From positions 21,557,822 to 21,621,821 of the forward strand of contig NC_058055.1 in the NCBI RefSeq assembly GCF_020085105.1: a stretch of 64,000 nt of DNA, in the 5' to 3' direction. The DNA is from Siniperca chuatsi. Lineage: Eukaryota; Chordata; Actinopteri; Centrarchiformes; Sinipercidae. The translations under genes and the position numbers were made by a program. Shown here piece after piece: positions 34,801 through 44,277 of this stretch. The notes under the pieces are model-generated. The model was not told the DNA's origin. It was given only the letters and a program-made list of their open reading frames with translations, and made no database searches. Each line of letters opens with the position of its first letter. The stretch's first letter is position 1.

Positions 34801-37800
34801 TTTTACTCACTTTATTTACGATGTTTTGGTCCCCCGACATTTATCAGGCAAAATTCATACAGGCAAACACAACCAGTTAGTAAACAAGGTGAAGGGATCG
34901 ACAGTGTGCGGGATTTCTTTGGTTCTTTCCCCGTTTTCCTTTTTAAAAATTGAACAATTGAAAATTTGAAAAATGAAATCAGATTTCTTAAATTGTGTTT
35001 TTTGTTTGCAAGGTTAATGTAAAATGAAGATTTTTTTACATTTTATTTGACAATTTTCCACCTTTGAATTGTTGGATTGACAAACTGGAAAAGTTTTCAT
35101 TTCTTCTCATGCCTTCGGTTGGGTAGAAAATGAAAAGTTAAAAAATAGACAAAAGTTTTATATTTTTCTAACAAACAAAGGATACATTTATATAATTTTC
35201 AATTATTCTTAAAATGGAAAATTACCTGAGAAGCACACCTACATCATTTTAGCACTGGATTGAAGTCTTTTCCGACATAGCAAGTTATGAACGAGTCGTG
35301 TTCAGACTCTCAGGATTCAAGACCTGTTCTTGAAAACATGGAGCCCGTTCTTGGACTGCATTAACAATAGATAGTGACTATAAACTTCTTGTGTCATGCT
35401 CAACACATATACTCACTGTACCTGTCTGATGAAACACACTGTTAATGTATTCACATTGTTATTCTTATTTAAGCCTACTACTGTAGGTATTGACTACATA
35501 ACATTTTTTATGTATTTCATTTTGATTGTATTGTTTGTATTATAATTTTATTTATGGAGATATAGGGGTTTGTAGGTTAGGCTGGGGGTTAATGGGTGTT
35601 CAGATGTTTAAAATATTGGATTTCTATTCTGGATCTTTTATATATAAAAATATATCTGATATCTGATAGACATTAACATGCACCATTAAAGGTACAAAAG
35701 GTGATGATTTATTTTTTTTTCCTCTCAGGCATCCACACCTGCTTTGTATGTAAGAAGCGCAGTGAGGATGTGCGGCGCTGTATGATTCCTGTGTGTGGGA
35801 AGTTTTACCACGGGGAGTGTATCGCCAACTTCGCCCCGACCGCACCTGTAAACCGAGGCTTCCGCTGCTCGATCCACGTCTGTCTCACCTGCTTCATCAC
35901 CAATCCCAACAGCTCATCCATCTCTAAAGGTAAACCAGAGGACACTCAGGTGTAATTACCTGGGTTGTTTTGTGCACCTTCCATACTCTGACTGTGCATT
36001 TGTTCTCTTGTGTTTGTCTGTAGGTCGTCTGGTACGGTGTGTGCGCTGCCCGGTAGCCTATCATGCTACAGACCTCTGCATGGCAGCAGGCTGCGTTGTC
36101 CTGTCCAACAACAGCATCATCTGTCCCAACCACTTCACCCCCCGCCGCGGCGTCAAGAACCACGAACACGTCAACGTCAGCTGGTGCTTCGTCTGCACTG
36201 AAGGTACGGCTTTAGGAACACGTGGAGTAATTTCAGCCCGACCTGATTCATTGAAGATGAGAGGATTGATAGCAGTCTCATGTCTGTACAGTAAATATGA
36301 AGCTTCCGCCAGCAGCCGGCTAACTTAGCTTAGCAGTAACAGGAACCAGTTGCCTGACAACCAGCGGAGACTCCAGGAATTTACTGGACAGACCAAGAAA
36401 TATTTCGGCACAGATTTTAGACAGATTTTTATTACCATGGGACCTGTTTATAGTCTTTACACTAAGCTAAGTTAGCCCGATGATGGCTGTAGCTTCATAT
36501 ATATCATACAGTCATGAGGGTGGTATCAACCACCTCATCTAACTCTTGGTAAGGAAGCAAATAAGCGTATTTCCCAAAATGTCACACCTGTCCTTTAATG
36601 TCAAATATCTCTCTGTCGGTAAACTGTTCACAACTCTTTTTGGTCTCTCCATCGTGATTCTTCGAAGAGCAACTTAACAGCTGTTTTAGCTTGAACCTTC
36701 ACAAAAAATGCTTTCAAACCCAGACACACACTTTCAAACCCCCTGGATTTTCTCTTGAGGTAACAATGAACAAAGTTCTTGCGCACCATAAAGTCTGACT
36801 GTGAAAGGACCAAACAATCCTGCACACTCTCCATATGAATTTTTATTTAAAAACTTGTAAATAAAGTGAGTACAAGTGATTAACGTGTACACAGTTGTGT
36901 CATGTGTGGAAAAAGACAAATAAATTAAGATGGGATAAAGGATAAATTGATAGTGAAATAAAGTGATTGTACATATATTTTACAAGCTCAAAAAAGTGGA
37001 TTTAGTGTCAAGTTACTCCTTAAAGTTACAGTAATTGATTTTTCTGGCCACAAGTGGGCAAAAGAATTGGATATTTAGCTGCTAGATGTTATATAGCATA
37101 TAAAGTGTAATATGTTTCACTTTCTTGACCAGCTTGTCGCTAACTTTGTCTGTCTGCTGTTTGGTGCTTGGCACTAGTTACCTAAGCAAACAGTAAATGC
37201 GCCGTAAAACCAAAACAGTGAGCTAAAAGAGGGTAAAATGCTCCGTACAGATATTACAGAAAATTGTGGTAACCTTAATGTATTGCTCATGAAACAGTAG
37301 CTAGCCAACCTTCACATGCACACACTAAAAATCAACAGTTAAAACAATGCTGTTCCTCCTCCTGTGCTCCAGGGGGCAGTCTGCTGTGCTGTGAGTCCTG
37401 TCCTGCTGCGTTCCACCGGGAGTGTCTGAACATGGAAATGCCTAAAGGCAGCTGGTACTGCAACGACTGCAAGGCTGGGAAGAAACCTCGCTTCAAGGAC
37501 ATCCTCTGGGTGAAGGTTGGGCGGTACAGGTCAGTGGCGAGCTGGACGCACTGTTCCTCTCTAATCTACAGCAGCGTATTGCTGCCACCATGACTTAAAA
37601 TATTTGCTCAGTTTCTTGCTGTAACAATATTTTTTTCATTTTAACACAATTCTTTTCACATTATAATATCTTATTATGGTTTTGTGTGAAATATCTCAAC
37701 AACTATTAAATAGATTGTCATGGAATTTAGTACAAACATTCATGTTCCCCACTGGATAATTGTAATAACTTTGGTGATCCTCTGATTTTTCATCTAGCAC

Positions 37801-40800
37801 CATCATCAGGTCAAAATGGGAATTTGTCAAATACTTTGGTTTAAGATAATACCTGTAAAACTAAAGATATTTCCATCAGCATCTACTATACTTTGGGTTC
37901 AGTGCAAATTGTCAGATGTTAGCATACCAAACTAAGATGGTGAAAGTGGTAAACATACTTGCTAAACATCAGCATGTTAGCATTGGGAGTTTGTTAGCAT
38001 GGTGACGTTAGCATTTAGCGCAAAGCACTGCAGTGTCTATGTGCAACTTCACAGAGCTGATGATGATGACAGAGATGTTAAAGATATATTTTTGTCGTTA
38101 TTTCTACACACCAAATTATTCGATTTTAACAAGACACTCTTCTTGTTACAACAACAAACTACTTTAACTCATAGCAAAAGTCTTCCTCATTACTACGCAA
38201 AACCTCTGCATCACTTTTACTCTGCGTAGCTTTTTAAGAATACTGCAACATATGTGCCAACAAAATCAAACTTTACCTATATGCTACAGATGGATTATGT
38301 GGCTTAAAGAGATACTTAGATCTCTGAAACAGTTCTGTCACTTCCAAAAAATTAAGACTTTCCAAGATTTTCCAAACCTTCAACACAGAGACAAATCTGG
38401 CAGACACAGATGGATTATCACTCCTGTACAATAAGCACTTTTTATTAAATTGTTAATCTACCATTGTTGTACAGTTGTTTTCCGTTTGTGTTTTATCCTT
38501 AAAGGTGGTGGCCAGCAGAGGTCAGCCATCCCAAAACGATCCCAGAGAACATCCAGCGGATGAGGCACGATGTCGGGGAGTTTCCTGTTCACTTCTTTGG
38601 CTCCAACGACTACCTGTGGACCTACCAGGCCAGGGTCTTCCCTTATATGGATGTGGACGCCAACAGCAAAGAAAAGATGGGGAAAGGCGTTGATGCCACC
38701 TACAAGAAAGGTATCCAGTGTGTTCAGCAAAACAGCTTCTTCAAAACATCCTGAGAGTGAAAGCCATTAATTGAATTTTGTCTTTTATTGTATGCATGTG
38801 TTTCGTTATGTTGTTGGTTGTGTCTTTTGAACAGTTTGAACCTGTTATGATGACTTGATATTACCGATCTTATTGATCTCCCTCCTCAGCTTTGGAGGAG
38901 GCGGCTGTGCGATTTCGTGAGCTGCAGGCAGAGAAGGAGCTTCGGCAGCTTCAAGAGGACAGGAAGAACGACAGGAAGCCTCCTCCATACAAACATATTA
39001 AGGTCAGGGAACCCCCCTGCAGTGGCTCTACCCCCAAATTTGAGAACCACTGCGTTAGAGCAAACACACTAATTTAATCCATTCCTCATACTTTGGCTGT
39101 TGTGTTTTTGGTTCTGGAAAAAGGAGCAGAGTGGCGATTATAACACGTGCTGTGGAAAATGTACATTTATACTAAATTTACCAAGACAACAGGTAAACAT
39201 GGAGGAAGTTTTGAGTTTGCATTAAGTGGGGAAATTTGGAATAAAGGCCTGTCTCTAAAATAAGCCGTGTCACTATTTATGGTGAGAATTTATGGTTATG
39301 TTACTTTATTAATTATTTATTATCCTGGTACTGAACATTAGTATACTTAAAACAAAATTATGAAAGTCATGCTAAATAATAAAAAGCTCTGATAGACTTG
39401 AAATATTACTTGATTTTTTTGATAGATTCAAAGCTATTGTTGTGTATTTGTTACACCTCATCATATTCACTGCTTAAATGTGATCAGAAATATAAACATT
39501 GTACATATGTGAGCGTTCATGTTTCCTTCCACCTTTCTGACTCATTCAGGTGAATCGACCAATAGGAAAGGTTCAGATCTTTACGGCCGACCTATCAGAG
39601 ATTCCACGCTGTAACTGTAAGGCGACAGATGAGAGCCCGTGTGGGATGGACTCAGAGTGCATCAACCGCATGCTGCTGTACGAATGCCACCCACAGGTAC
39701 AGTTTTGTTAAGCTTTTCGCAAGAAAATTAAAAAAGTGACATCAATATACGTTATATACCCCCGCGTCCCCGTATCTGCCCCTACCCAGTGTCAGTTCCC
39801 TTCTTATCAAACCCACGCCCCCACCCAGCTGGCCAAACAAAGAAAGTTTACCTATACATATATACATATACATACATACATAGCACATTGTGAGCATGAA
39901 GGTTCAATCTTCACCCTGGGGAGAGTAGCTTGATAAAACAACCGAAGGCTCACCCAAGCCAAGAGAACCCCCTGCTAAAATCACCACAATATAAAATATA
40001 TTGTGTTTCACTACAATTAAGGCCTAGTGGCTATAGTGGATGTTTTCTGGAGATATTTGATGGGGCTACCCCAAATCTTATAAAACTTTCAAACTGTTCT
40101 ACGCAATTAGACCTGAATTCATCCGGGACGGCACAAACTGAGGTGAAGAGTTGAAAATGTTTCAACTTCCGCAAAAAATGTGCACGTATCCCGGGGCTTT
40201 GAGTCGACTTCAAAACATGACATTAAGTCATTGAGCAAATTTCATTACAGCTTTAAACCTGCATTAACTGATATTTTGGCCACTTTGGAGCAGCGGAAGC
40301 AAACTGTAAACACAACACTGACATATTATCACATATTAAGTTGATATAGGAAACTTGTTCGCAAACAGTTGCTTTTTTACACATAACTATCAGCAGACAC
40401 AGAGCAACATTAGCAGTCATTTGGCGTCGTGTTTCTGTCCATCTTATGAATGTAAATCCAATATTCACTCTGTTTTGGTCTCCACTAACTCCTGAGTGAA
40501 ATATCTGGCTCTTTAGCTGCTAAATGCTCCACTATGTTCACCAGCTAAATTGCTAACTTTGACTGTCTGCTGTGGCCAAAAACAATGCTATGAAAGCGGT
40601 GAGAGTGAACCAAAACAGTGAAGTTGTGTGCCGTAAAACAAAAACAATGAGCTCAAAGATGCTGAAATGTTCTGTAGAGCTGAGGGGAGTCTGGTGATAC
40701 TTCTGTGTGGGTTCATCACTACTATGAGTGATACATTACCTTTACAATATGGTCCTAAATTGCTTCTTTTGCTCTTGTAATACAGAACTCAGTGTGTTGT

Positions 40801-42041
40801 GATACAGCCAGGTGTAAAGTATCCCTGCCGTGATATCTGACTGATATATTTCCTACATTGTAAAAAAAATCTTGCAGGTTTGCCCGGCAGGTGACCGGTG
40901 CCTCAACCAGGCGTTTACCAAGCGTCAGTACAGCCAGGTGGAGATCTTCAGGACGCTGTCTCGAGGCTGGGGGCTCCGCTGTGTCCACGACATCAAGAAG
41001 GTAACTACGCTGCTTTCGTTAACAGCACTGGTGCTACTGTACCACTGCTACTGGTACTCGTACTTCTACTGTACTTCATGAACCACTGCCATCAGGAGGA
41101 TCAGTGGGACTAGATCAGGCTAAATAATGAATGTTTTTCTCTCAGGGTCAGTTTGTGAGTGAGTACGTCGGGGAGGTGATTGACGAGGAGGAGTGCAGGT
41201 CCAGGATCAGACACGCCCAGGAGAACGACATATGTAACTTCTACATGCTAACTCTGGACAAGGTACAGCTCAGAGCCAGAGTGTGTGCGTGTGCGTGTGC
41301 GTTTAAGCTTTCAAGAGCAACTGTATCCCAGTTTCATACTACAGTTTGTACCAATACTAAAAAACTCATGTTGATAGTCACGATCAGTCAGTCATGTTCA
41401 AAAATAATTGTGTGTTTGACATGATGTAAAGCAGAAGCAGATGGTCGTCAGGTCTGTGTATTATCCATTCATTGAATTATTTCATTCGATCTGGAAAACA
41501 AAAAACGATCATAATTCAGTGTTCTGAGGGCATTAAAATGATGAAGTGCTCTCCTGTTTTCATCTTGTGAAGGGGGTAATAGAGGTCTTTTGGACCCGAT
41601 CAGAAACGGACCTGTGGAAATCCTACCTGAACCCAACATGCATAAATAGTCAGACCCGACCCTAAAAGACCTGAGGATAATTATCCCAATTACACTGAAT
41701 ATAATTTGGACCTCACTCAGGTCCTGATTTAAACGCATCTACTGGTTGGAGAGTGTTTCATTAAAATTGTTTATTTAGGCGGAGCCCCCGTAGCTTCGGG
41801 GTTAAAATGCCAACCATGAATCACAAGGCCCCCAGTTCGAGTCTGGTCGTCTCTCTACTGTTTGTAAATACAGGCACAAAAATGCCCAAAAAATACTTTA
41901 TTAAATTATTTAGTAGTAGTAGTAGTAGTACTGTGTATATCATACAGATGAGAGTCTGGAGATTTTCAGACTCCGCTGAACACCAAGAAGATGAAGCTTT
42001 GTTTCAGACAAGTCGAACTGTCTGATAGAATTTCTCATTGA

Positions 42042-42090
<49 letters not shown>

Positions 42091-44277
42091 GGATCGAATC
42101 ATCGATGCTGGGCCTAAGGGGAACGAGGCTCGCTTCATGAACCACTGCTGTCAGCCGAACTGTGAGACGCAGAAGTGGACAGTGAGCGGAGACACCCGGG
42201 TGGGACTGTTCGCTCTCGTTGACGTCGCTGCAGGTACGGTGCTTCTCTCAGAGCTGAAAATATAAACAACCGGTTTGTTGAATCATCATCTGCTTTAGGA
42301 ATCCTTGAGCATCCGGGTTTTCAGCATCAGCCACACATGACACACTCAACATGATTATGTGAGATACATGTGAAAACCCTGAAGCATGTTAAATCCACTT
42401 TAGTCAACAAGGAGAATTTCCAGTTTAATTTGTGTAAACATGTAAACGAGGGATTCTTATGTGGAGATATTTCATTATTTATTTTTTTGATACATTTATA
42501 AATATTAAAAACTGGTTTTGTATGCGTCTGTTCAGGCACAGAACTCACCTTCAACTACAACCTGGAGTGTTTGGGGAACGGGAAGACGGTCTGTAAATGT
42601 GGAGCACCAAACTGCAGCGGCTTCCTAGGCGTCAGGCCAAAGGTGAGGGTAGCGACACAAATGAAATACTACTTGGTTTGATATATTGTTAAACACCTGA
42701 GGTACAATTCATTGAGGTACAAGTTATTTTGAAGTGCCGAATTCTGTCGATGATTTCTTTGGCCGGTGGTTAAAGGAGAAGGAGAGTGTTGGGGTGAAAG
42801 CTTTTCTCAAGAGGTCTTCTCAAAACCACGATAAAAGTGCCATTAAAGCCTCTCTCCTCTCCAAACCAGAACAACCCTCCATCTGACGATAAAGGTCGTA
42901 AGCTGAAGAGGAGGGGCCACGGCAAGAGGAAGAACAAGGTGGTGGTTACCAAAGAACGGGAGGACGAGTGTTTCAGCTGCGGAGACGGAGGACAGATGGT
43001 TTCCTGTAAGAGACCCGGCTGTCCCAAAGTTTACCACGCTGACTGCCTCAACCTCACCAAAAGGCCTGCAGGTCAGTGGCTCTGCATGAACACAATAAAC
43101 CACGTTTTTCTTTTGATAAAAACTGTGGTGTTGGACTCAAGCAGTCATTTGTGAGTTTTTCTTGATAAAAGAAGTTTAATAGTAATTTCAGTGGTTCATG
43201 CTATGGTTTCGCCAACTTGGGATGTTGAGAGAGATGGGCAAAACACATCCCACCCAACACCTGTGTCTGTTATTTTTAAATCTTATTTTGTTAAATGTAA
43301 ACACCTGAGAAATGTAGTGGAATTGAAGTATAAAGTCCAAATTTGGGTTGAAGTACAGTACTTGCAAATACTTAGTTGCTTTCCACCACTGGCTTTGATC
43401 TGACTGATGGTATTTCAGAAATGAGGACTGTCCATTTAGCTGCGTAGCTAAAATACATTACTAAAGTGTTTTGATAAACTAATATTTAAGTTTACTTTCA
43501 CAGTTTCAAATTCCATACATGAAAAATCTTTAGTCATAGTCACACTGTTGTACTTTCCTCGATGTTCTTGTCTGTATGTCCATCGTAGGTCGTTGGGAAT
43601 GTCCGTGGCACCAGTGCGACATATGTGGTAAGGACGCGGCGTCCTTCTGCGAGATGTGCCCCAGTTCCTACTGCAACCAGCACCGCGACGGCCTGCTCTT
43701 CATCTCCAAGCTGGACGGCAAGCTGTGCTGCAGTGAACACGACCCCTGTGGGCCTGAACCGCTGGAGCCAGGGGAGATCCGGGAGTACACACCCGAACCC
43801 AGAGCCCTGACCTCTGGGCTGGGCATGGCCGTCATCCCCTCTGCTGCTTCTAACACTACCACCAGTCAGAACCGGACCAGCAGGAGGGTCCAGGACATCA
43901 GCACCGGCGCTGGCATGTGTGCATCCGAGTCACTTCCTGCCTTTTCCATCCCGGTACCCATCACTATTCCTGTCGCCGCGCCTGCCACCTCACCTCCCCC
44001 CAGCAGCTCTGATGCTCCCAGCAGCCCGCACGTGTTTGACCTCCCGCACTACTCGCCCATCTCTTCGTATGAGGAGGAGAGGGATGTCTTAGAGGAGGAG
44101 GAGGAGGAGCTGCTGGCGGAAGTGGAGGAGGAGTCAGTGGAAGAGGGTGACGTGGGGAGACAGAAATCAGATCCTCACGAAGAGGATGGAGAGGCGGTGA
44201 TGGAGGAGGTGGGGCTGGAATACTTGGAGGAGGACGAGGAGGACGAGGACGAGGAGGAGGAGGAAGAGGAGGAGTGA
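15936..44277 (+). CDS. nsd1: Histone-lysine N-methyltransferase, H3 lysine-36 specific (NSD1 orthologue), 23 coding exons
   Basis: NSD1 is a nuclear enzyme that mono- and dimethylates histone H3 lysine 36. Coding exons read from the sequence: 15936-16850, 20337-20478, 21457-21629, 21897-25011, 27026-27138, 27299-27554, 28595-28695, 30335-30377, 30729-30988, 31568-31705, 34476-34599, 35729-35929, 36024-36203, 37373-37529, 38505-38710, 38890-39002, 39550-39696, 40878-41000, 41146-41262, 42092-42233, 42536-42642, 42870-43071, 43589-44277. They sum to 7764 nt (2587 codons plus stop) with every phase matching. All introns are GT-AG except intron 1 (GC-AG). NSD1 is chosen over NSD2/NSD3 for four reasons: the single 3.1-kb exon, the N-terminal 'PLRRLQ' and 'NGFLHFE' blocks, the SET motif NHCCQPN (NHSC in NSD2/3), and the tail-to-tail rab24 neighbour. 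I cannot tell a teleost a copy from a b copy. The start and first acceptor are the least certain parts. Confidence 0.93.
16124..16183 (+). repeat. TCC/TCT triplet repeat coding for polyserine in nsd1
   Basis: An uninterrupted serine run of about 20 residues, written with TCC and TCT only, so prone to length change. Confidence 0.9.
17278..17730 (+). repeat. Dispersed repeat 'R5', copy 1
   Basis: Shares 'GCTGATTTGGCCTGC', 'GGATATTATTATCTC' and 'CTGCTAATAGCTAATTTG' in the same order and orientation with 25100-25455. Class unknown. Confidence 0.7.
18290..19178. mobile_element. M2 fold-back element with a nested insertion
   Basis: The left arm (to about 18540) has 'GGTTGTGGTTTTACAG' and 'TGTAACATATTAATTAGT'. 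The right arm from about 19006 has 'CCTGTTTTAATACTAAGCTG' and 'CATCTAACTCTCAGCAACA'. The two are split by the element at 18555-19005. Confidence 0.65.
18555..19005. mobile_element. Small DNA element nested in M2
   Basis: Begins GTAGAGGTGTAAATTCTTAG and ends with the inverse, ...GTACTTAACACCTCTAC. The 10-bp end GTAGAGGTGT is perfect and 'GTCACTGAC' lies inside both ends. No coding potential. Confidence 0.6.
20337..21629 (+). CDS. nsd1: nsd1 coding exons 2-3: first PWWP domain
   Basis: Exons 20337-20478 and 21457-21629, joined in phase 1. They encode about residues 306-410. The PWWP core reads [18 protein letters not shown], against human NSD1 GDLIWAKFKRRPWWPCRI. It continues through '[19 protein letters not shown]' to '[13 protein letters not shown]', which matches human 'FEELPVLRRRGKQ'. 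PWWP domains bind methylated H3K36 nucleosomes and DNA. The acceptor could be at 20337 or 3 nt further on (CAG/CAG), a tandem acceptor that would add or drop one glutamine. Confidence 0.92.
21897..25011 (+). CDS. nsd1: nsd1 coding exon 4: very large exon, mostly disordered
   Basis: A 3115-nt exon encoding about residues 411-1449, the counterpart of the giant NSD1 exon of mammals. It opens with '[17 protein letters not shown]' (human 'ILSKWEASVGLAE'). Residues about 636-992 form a Ser/Thr/Lys-rich array of degenerate repeats with a recurring 'DQS-x-LS-x-x-K' core. After it comes a charged, probably helical stretch, '[19 protein letters not shown]'. Near the end lies '[15 protein letters not shown]', closely matching human 'YKFSTLLMMLKDMHD'. 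That block is the strongest conserved anchor in the exon and in human lies in the region linked to nuclear-receptor contacts. The donor is ACAG before gtaagg (phase 1). Long reading frames on the opposite strand here are shadows. Confidence 0.93.
25075..25470 (+). repeat. Dispersed repeat R5, copy 2
   Basis: Same order of blocks as 17278-17730. It begins only about 65 bp after the donor of the large nsd1 exon. Confidence 0.7.
25885..26960. mobile_element. Unclassified fish interspersed element
   Basis: Starts at a perfect 20-bp palindrome (CCTTGGTTACGTAACCAAGG, 25885-25904). It continues with 'AGCTAACTAGCTTAAGGCAG', 'GTGAGACCCGGCCCCCAGAA' and 'CTCACCAGCAAGACAGTGAG', blocks I know as repetitive in fish. 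The class and right boundary are uncertain. Confidence 0.5.
27026..31705 (+). CDS. nsd1: nsd1 coding exons 5-10: linker between the large exon and the PHD cluster
   Basis: Six small exons: 27026-27138, 27299-27554, 28595-28695, 30335-30377, 30729-30988 and 31568-31705. The first gives '[20 protein letters not shown]', matching human '[20 protein letters not shown]'. The third gives '[14 protein letters not shown]', matching human 'SKRQRKPTKKLLE'. These basic boxes are probable nuclear-localisation or DNA-contact segments. The fifth is Pro/Ser/Thr-rich and of low complexity. The sixth ends 'MKENICQ' (human 'LKENVCQ') and supplies the first cysteine of PHD1. The 43-nt exon at 30335 rests on splice sites and phase more than on homology, so it is the least certain. 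Confidence 0.85.
28018..28560 (+). mobile_element. MITE M1, copy 6 (right end lost), next to an nsd1 exon
   Basis: Starts ACAGTGATGGAAGAAGTATT and has the interior 'AGTCCAGTGGTTCCCAGCCT'. It breaks off shortly before the acceptor of the exon at 28595. Confidence 0.7.
28745..28972 (+). mobile_element. LINE/SINE 3' tail of L2 type
   Basis: 'GGTTCTGTCCAAGGTTTCTG', 'TTTTTTCTTGCCACTGTCG' and 'AATTGCCGCTATATAAATA' with an ATTGAATTA-like tail are the end of a very common fish L2-type repeat. Plus orientation, in an nsd1 intron. Confidence 0.7.
29445..29668 (+). mobile_element. Fish SINE-like repeat
   Basis: 'AAGTGCTTTACAAGGTTTG', 'CCATTCACGCACACACTCAC' and the tRNA-like block 'GTGGACGACCCGCTCCACCT' followed by GAGCCACAGCCACCC. 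It shares this tRNA-like part with 9835-9895 in the other orientation. Confidence 0.65.
31706..34475 (+). other. nsd1 intron before PHD1
   Basis: A 2.8-kb intron. Positions 32605-32880 hold a repeated motif (CTTGTTATAAC / TTTCTCGTTAT) also seen at 38080-38225. I recognise no gene or further family in the remainder. Confidence 0.5.
34476..37529 (+). CDS. nsd1: nsd1 coding exons 11-14: PHD fingers 1-4
   Basis: Exons 34476-34599, 35729-35929, 36024-36203 and 37373-37529. PHD1 runs from '[23 protein letters not shown]' to 'CPECKSG'. PHD2 starts '[17 protein letters not shown]' and includes 'CGKFYHGEC'. PHD3 has '[16 protein letters not shown]' and '[12 protein letters not shown]'. PHD4 reads '[17 protein letters not shown]', then 'AAFHRECL' and '[11 protein letters not shown]'. 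The cysteine and histidine spacing is intact throughout and matches human NSD1 almost residue for residue. PHD fingers of this family read histone tails and dock partner proteins. The last exon runs on into the second PWWP. Confidence 0.95.
34600..35728 (+). other. nsd1 intron between PHD1 and PHD2 exons
   Basis: AT-rich, 1.1 kb, with nothing recognisable apart from homopurine and homopyrimidine runs. Confidence 0.5.
36250..36598. mobile_element. M2 fold-back element in an nsd1 intron
   Basis: The left arm (ATGAGAGGATTGATAG, 'GGCTAACTTAGCTTAGCA') and right arm (ACACTAAGCTAAGTTAGC, 'CACCTCATCTAACTCTTGG') are inverted to each other. Both arms are present, about 350 bp. Confidence 0.7.
37500..39002 (+). 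CDS. nsd1: nsd1 coding exons 14-16: second PWWP domain and charged linker
   Basis: The second PWWP spans the end of exon 37373-37529 ('[10 protein letters not shown]') and exon 38505-38710 ('[10 protein letters not shown]', '[20 protein letters not shown]', 'ARVFPYMD'). The phase-2 intron splits the arginine before the two tryptophans. Exon 38890-39002 encodes a charged helix, '[20 protein letters not shown]', followed by 'PPPYKHIK'. All of it agrees closely with human NSD1. Confidence 0.94.
37685..38060 (+). repeat. Dispersed repeat R3, copy 2
   Basis: Reverse complement of the family at 4815-5108: 'GAAATATCTCAACAACTATT', 'CACCATCATCAGGTCAAAAT' and 'TTAGCATACCAAACTAAGAT'. Confidence 0.65.
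39003..40877 (+). other. nsd1 introns on both sides of the AWS exon (39550-39696)
   Basis: 39003-39549 and 39697-40877 contain no recognised gene; 39740-39905 has a C-rich then TACA-rich stretch. Confidence 0.5.
39550..42642 (+). CDS. nsd1: nsd1 coding exons 17-21: AWS, SET and post-SET catalytic core
   Basis: Exons 39550-39696, 40878-41000, 41146-41262, 42092-42233 and 42536-42642. The AWS cysteine cluster is '[20 protein letters not shown]' with 'CPAGDRC'. The SET domain shows '[13 protein letters not shown]' and '[12 protein letters not shown]' for cofactor binding, then 'FYMLTLDK', the pseudoknot '[16 protein letters not shown]' and '[11 protein letters not shown]'. The post-SET zinc site is '[13 protein letters not shown]'. 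All catalytic and cofactor residues I can recognise are present. Human 'GNYARFMNH' is 'GNEARFMNH' here; Glu also occurs at this place in ASH1L, so it is probably tolerated. The acceptor of exon 42092 follows a (GT)22 tract rather than pyrimidines. Confidence 0.96.
41777..41900 (+). mobile_element. tRNA-derived SINE in an nsd1 intron
   Basis: The tRNA-like head 'GGCGGAGCCCCCGTAGCTTC' and 'CAGTTCGAGTCTGG' (B box) precede a tail 'GCACAAAAATGCCCAAAAAA'. It is too diverged to be a working tRNA. Confidence 0.75.
42045..42088 (+). repeat. (GT)22 tract at an nsd1 splice acceptor
   Basis: A perfect GT run ends 3 bases before the exon; the acceptor TAG is at 42089-42091, and the exon starts at 42092 with GATCGAATC. 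Confidence 0.95.
42870..44277 (+). CDS. nsd1: nsd1 coding exons 22-23: PHD5/C5HCH finger and acidic C-terminus
   Basis: Exons 42870-43071 and 43589-44277. PHD5 reads '[15 protein letters not shown]', '[18 protein letters not shown]' and '[16 protein letters not shown]'. The C5HCH part is '[14 protein letters not shown]', then '[18 protein letters not shown]' and '[10 protein letters not shown]'. In NSD1 this double finger docks the partner Nizp1. After it human NSD1 has a long proline/serine-rich tail. Here only about 165 residues follow, ending in roughly 65 that are mostly Glu/Asp and finish with eight Glu before TGA at 44275-44277. The GAG/GAC codon mix suggests growth of a triplet tract. 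Confidence 0.95.
43300..43391 (+). mobile_element. MITE M1 right-end fragment in an nsd1 intron
   Basis: 'GAGAAATGTAGTGGAATTGA' through 'CTTAGTTGCTTTCCACCACT' matches the last 90 bp of M1. Confidence 0.65.

Noticed and set aside
39736-39933. Alternative nsd1 exon between the AWS and SET exons
   Set aside because: The open frame is low-complexity and lacks splice signals with the right phase; the flanking exons join directly and match human.
41777-41850. Functional tRNA gene
   Set aside because: Only a tRNA-like SINE head: the stems do not pair and a SINE tail follows.
15936-44277. nsd2 or nsd3 as the identity of the methyltransferase
   Set aside because: NSD2/NSD3 lack the giant central exon, carry NHSC rather than NHCC in the SET motif, and do not neighbour rab24.
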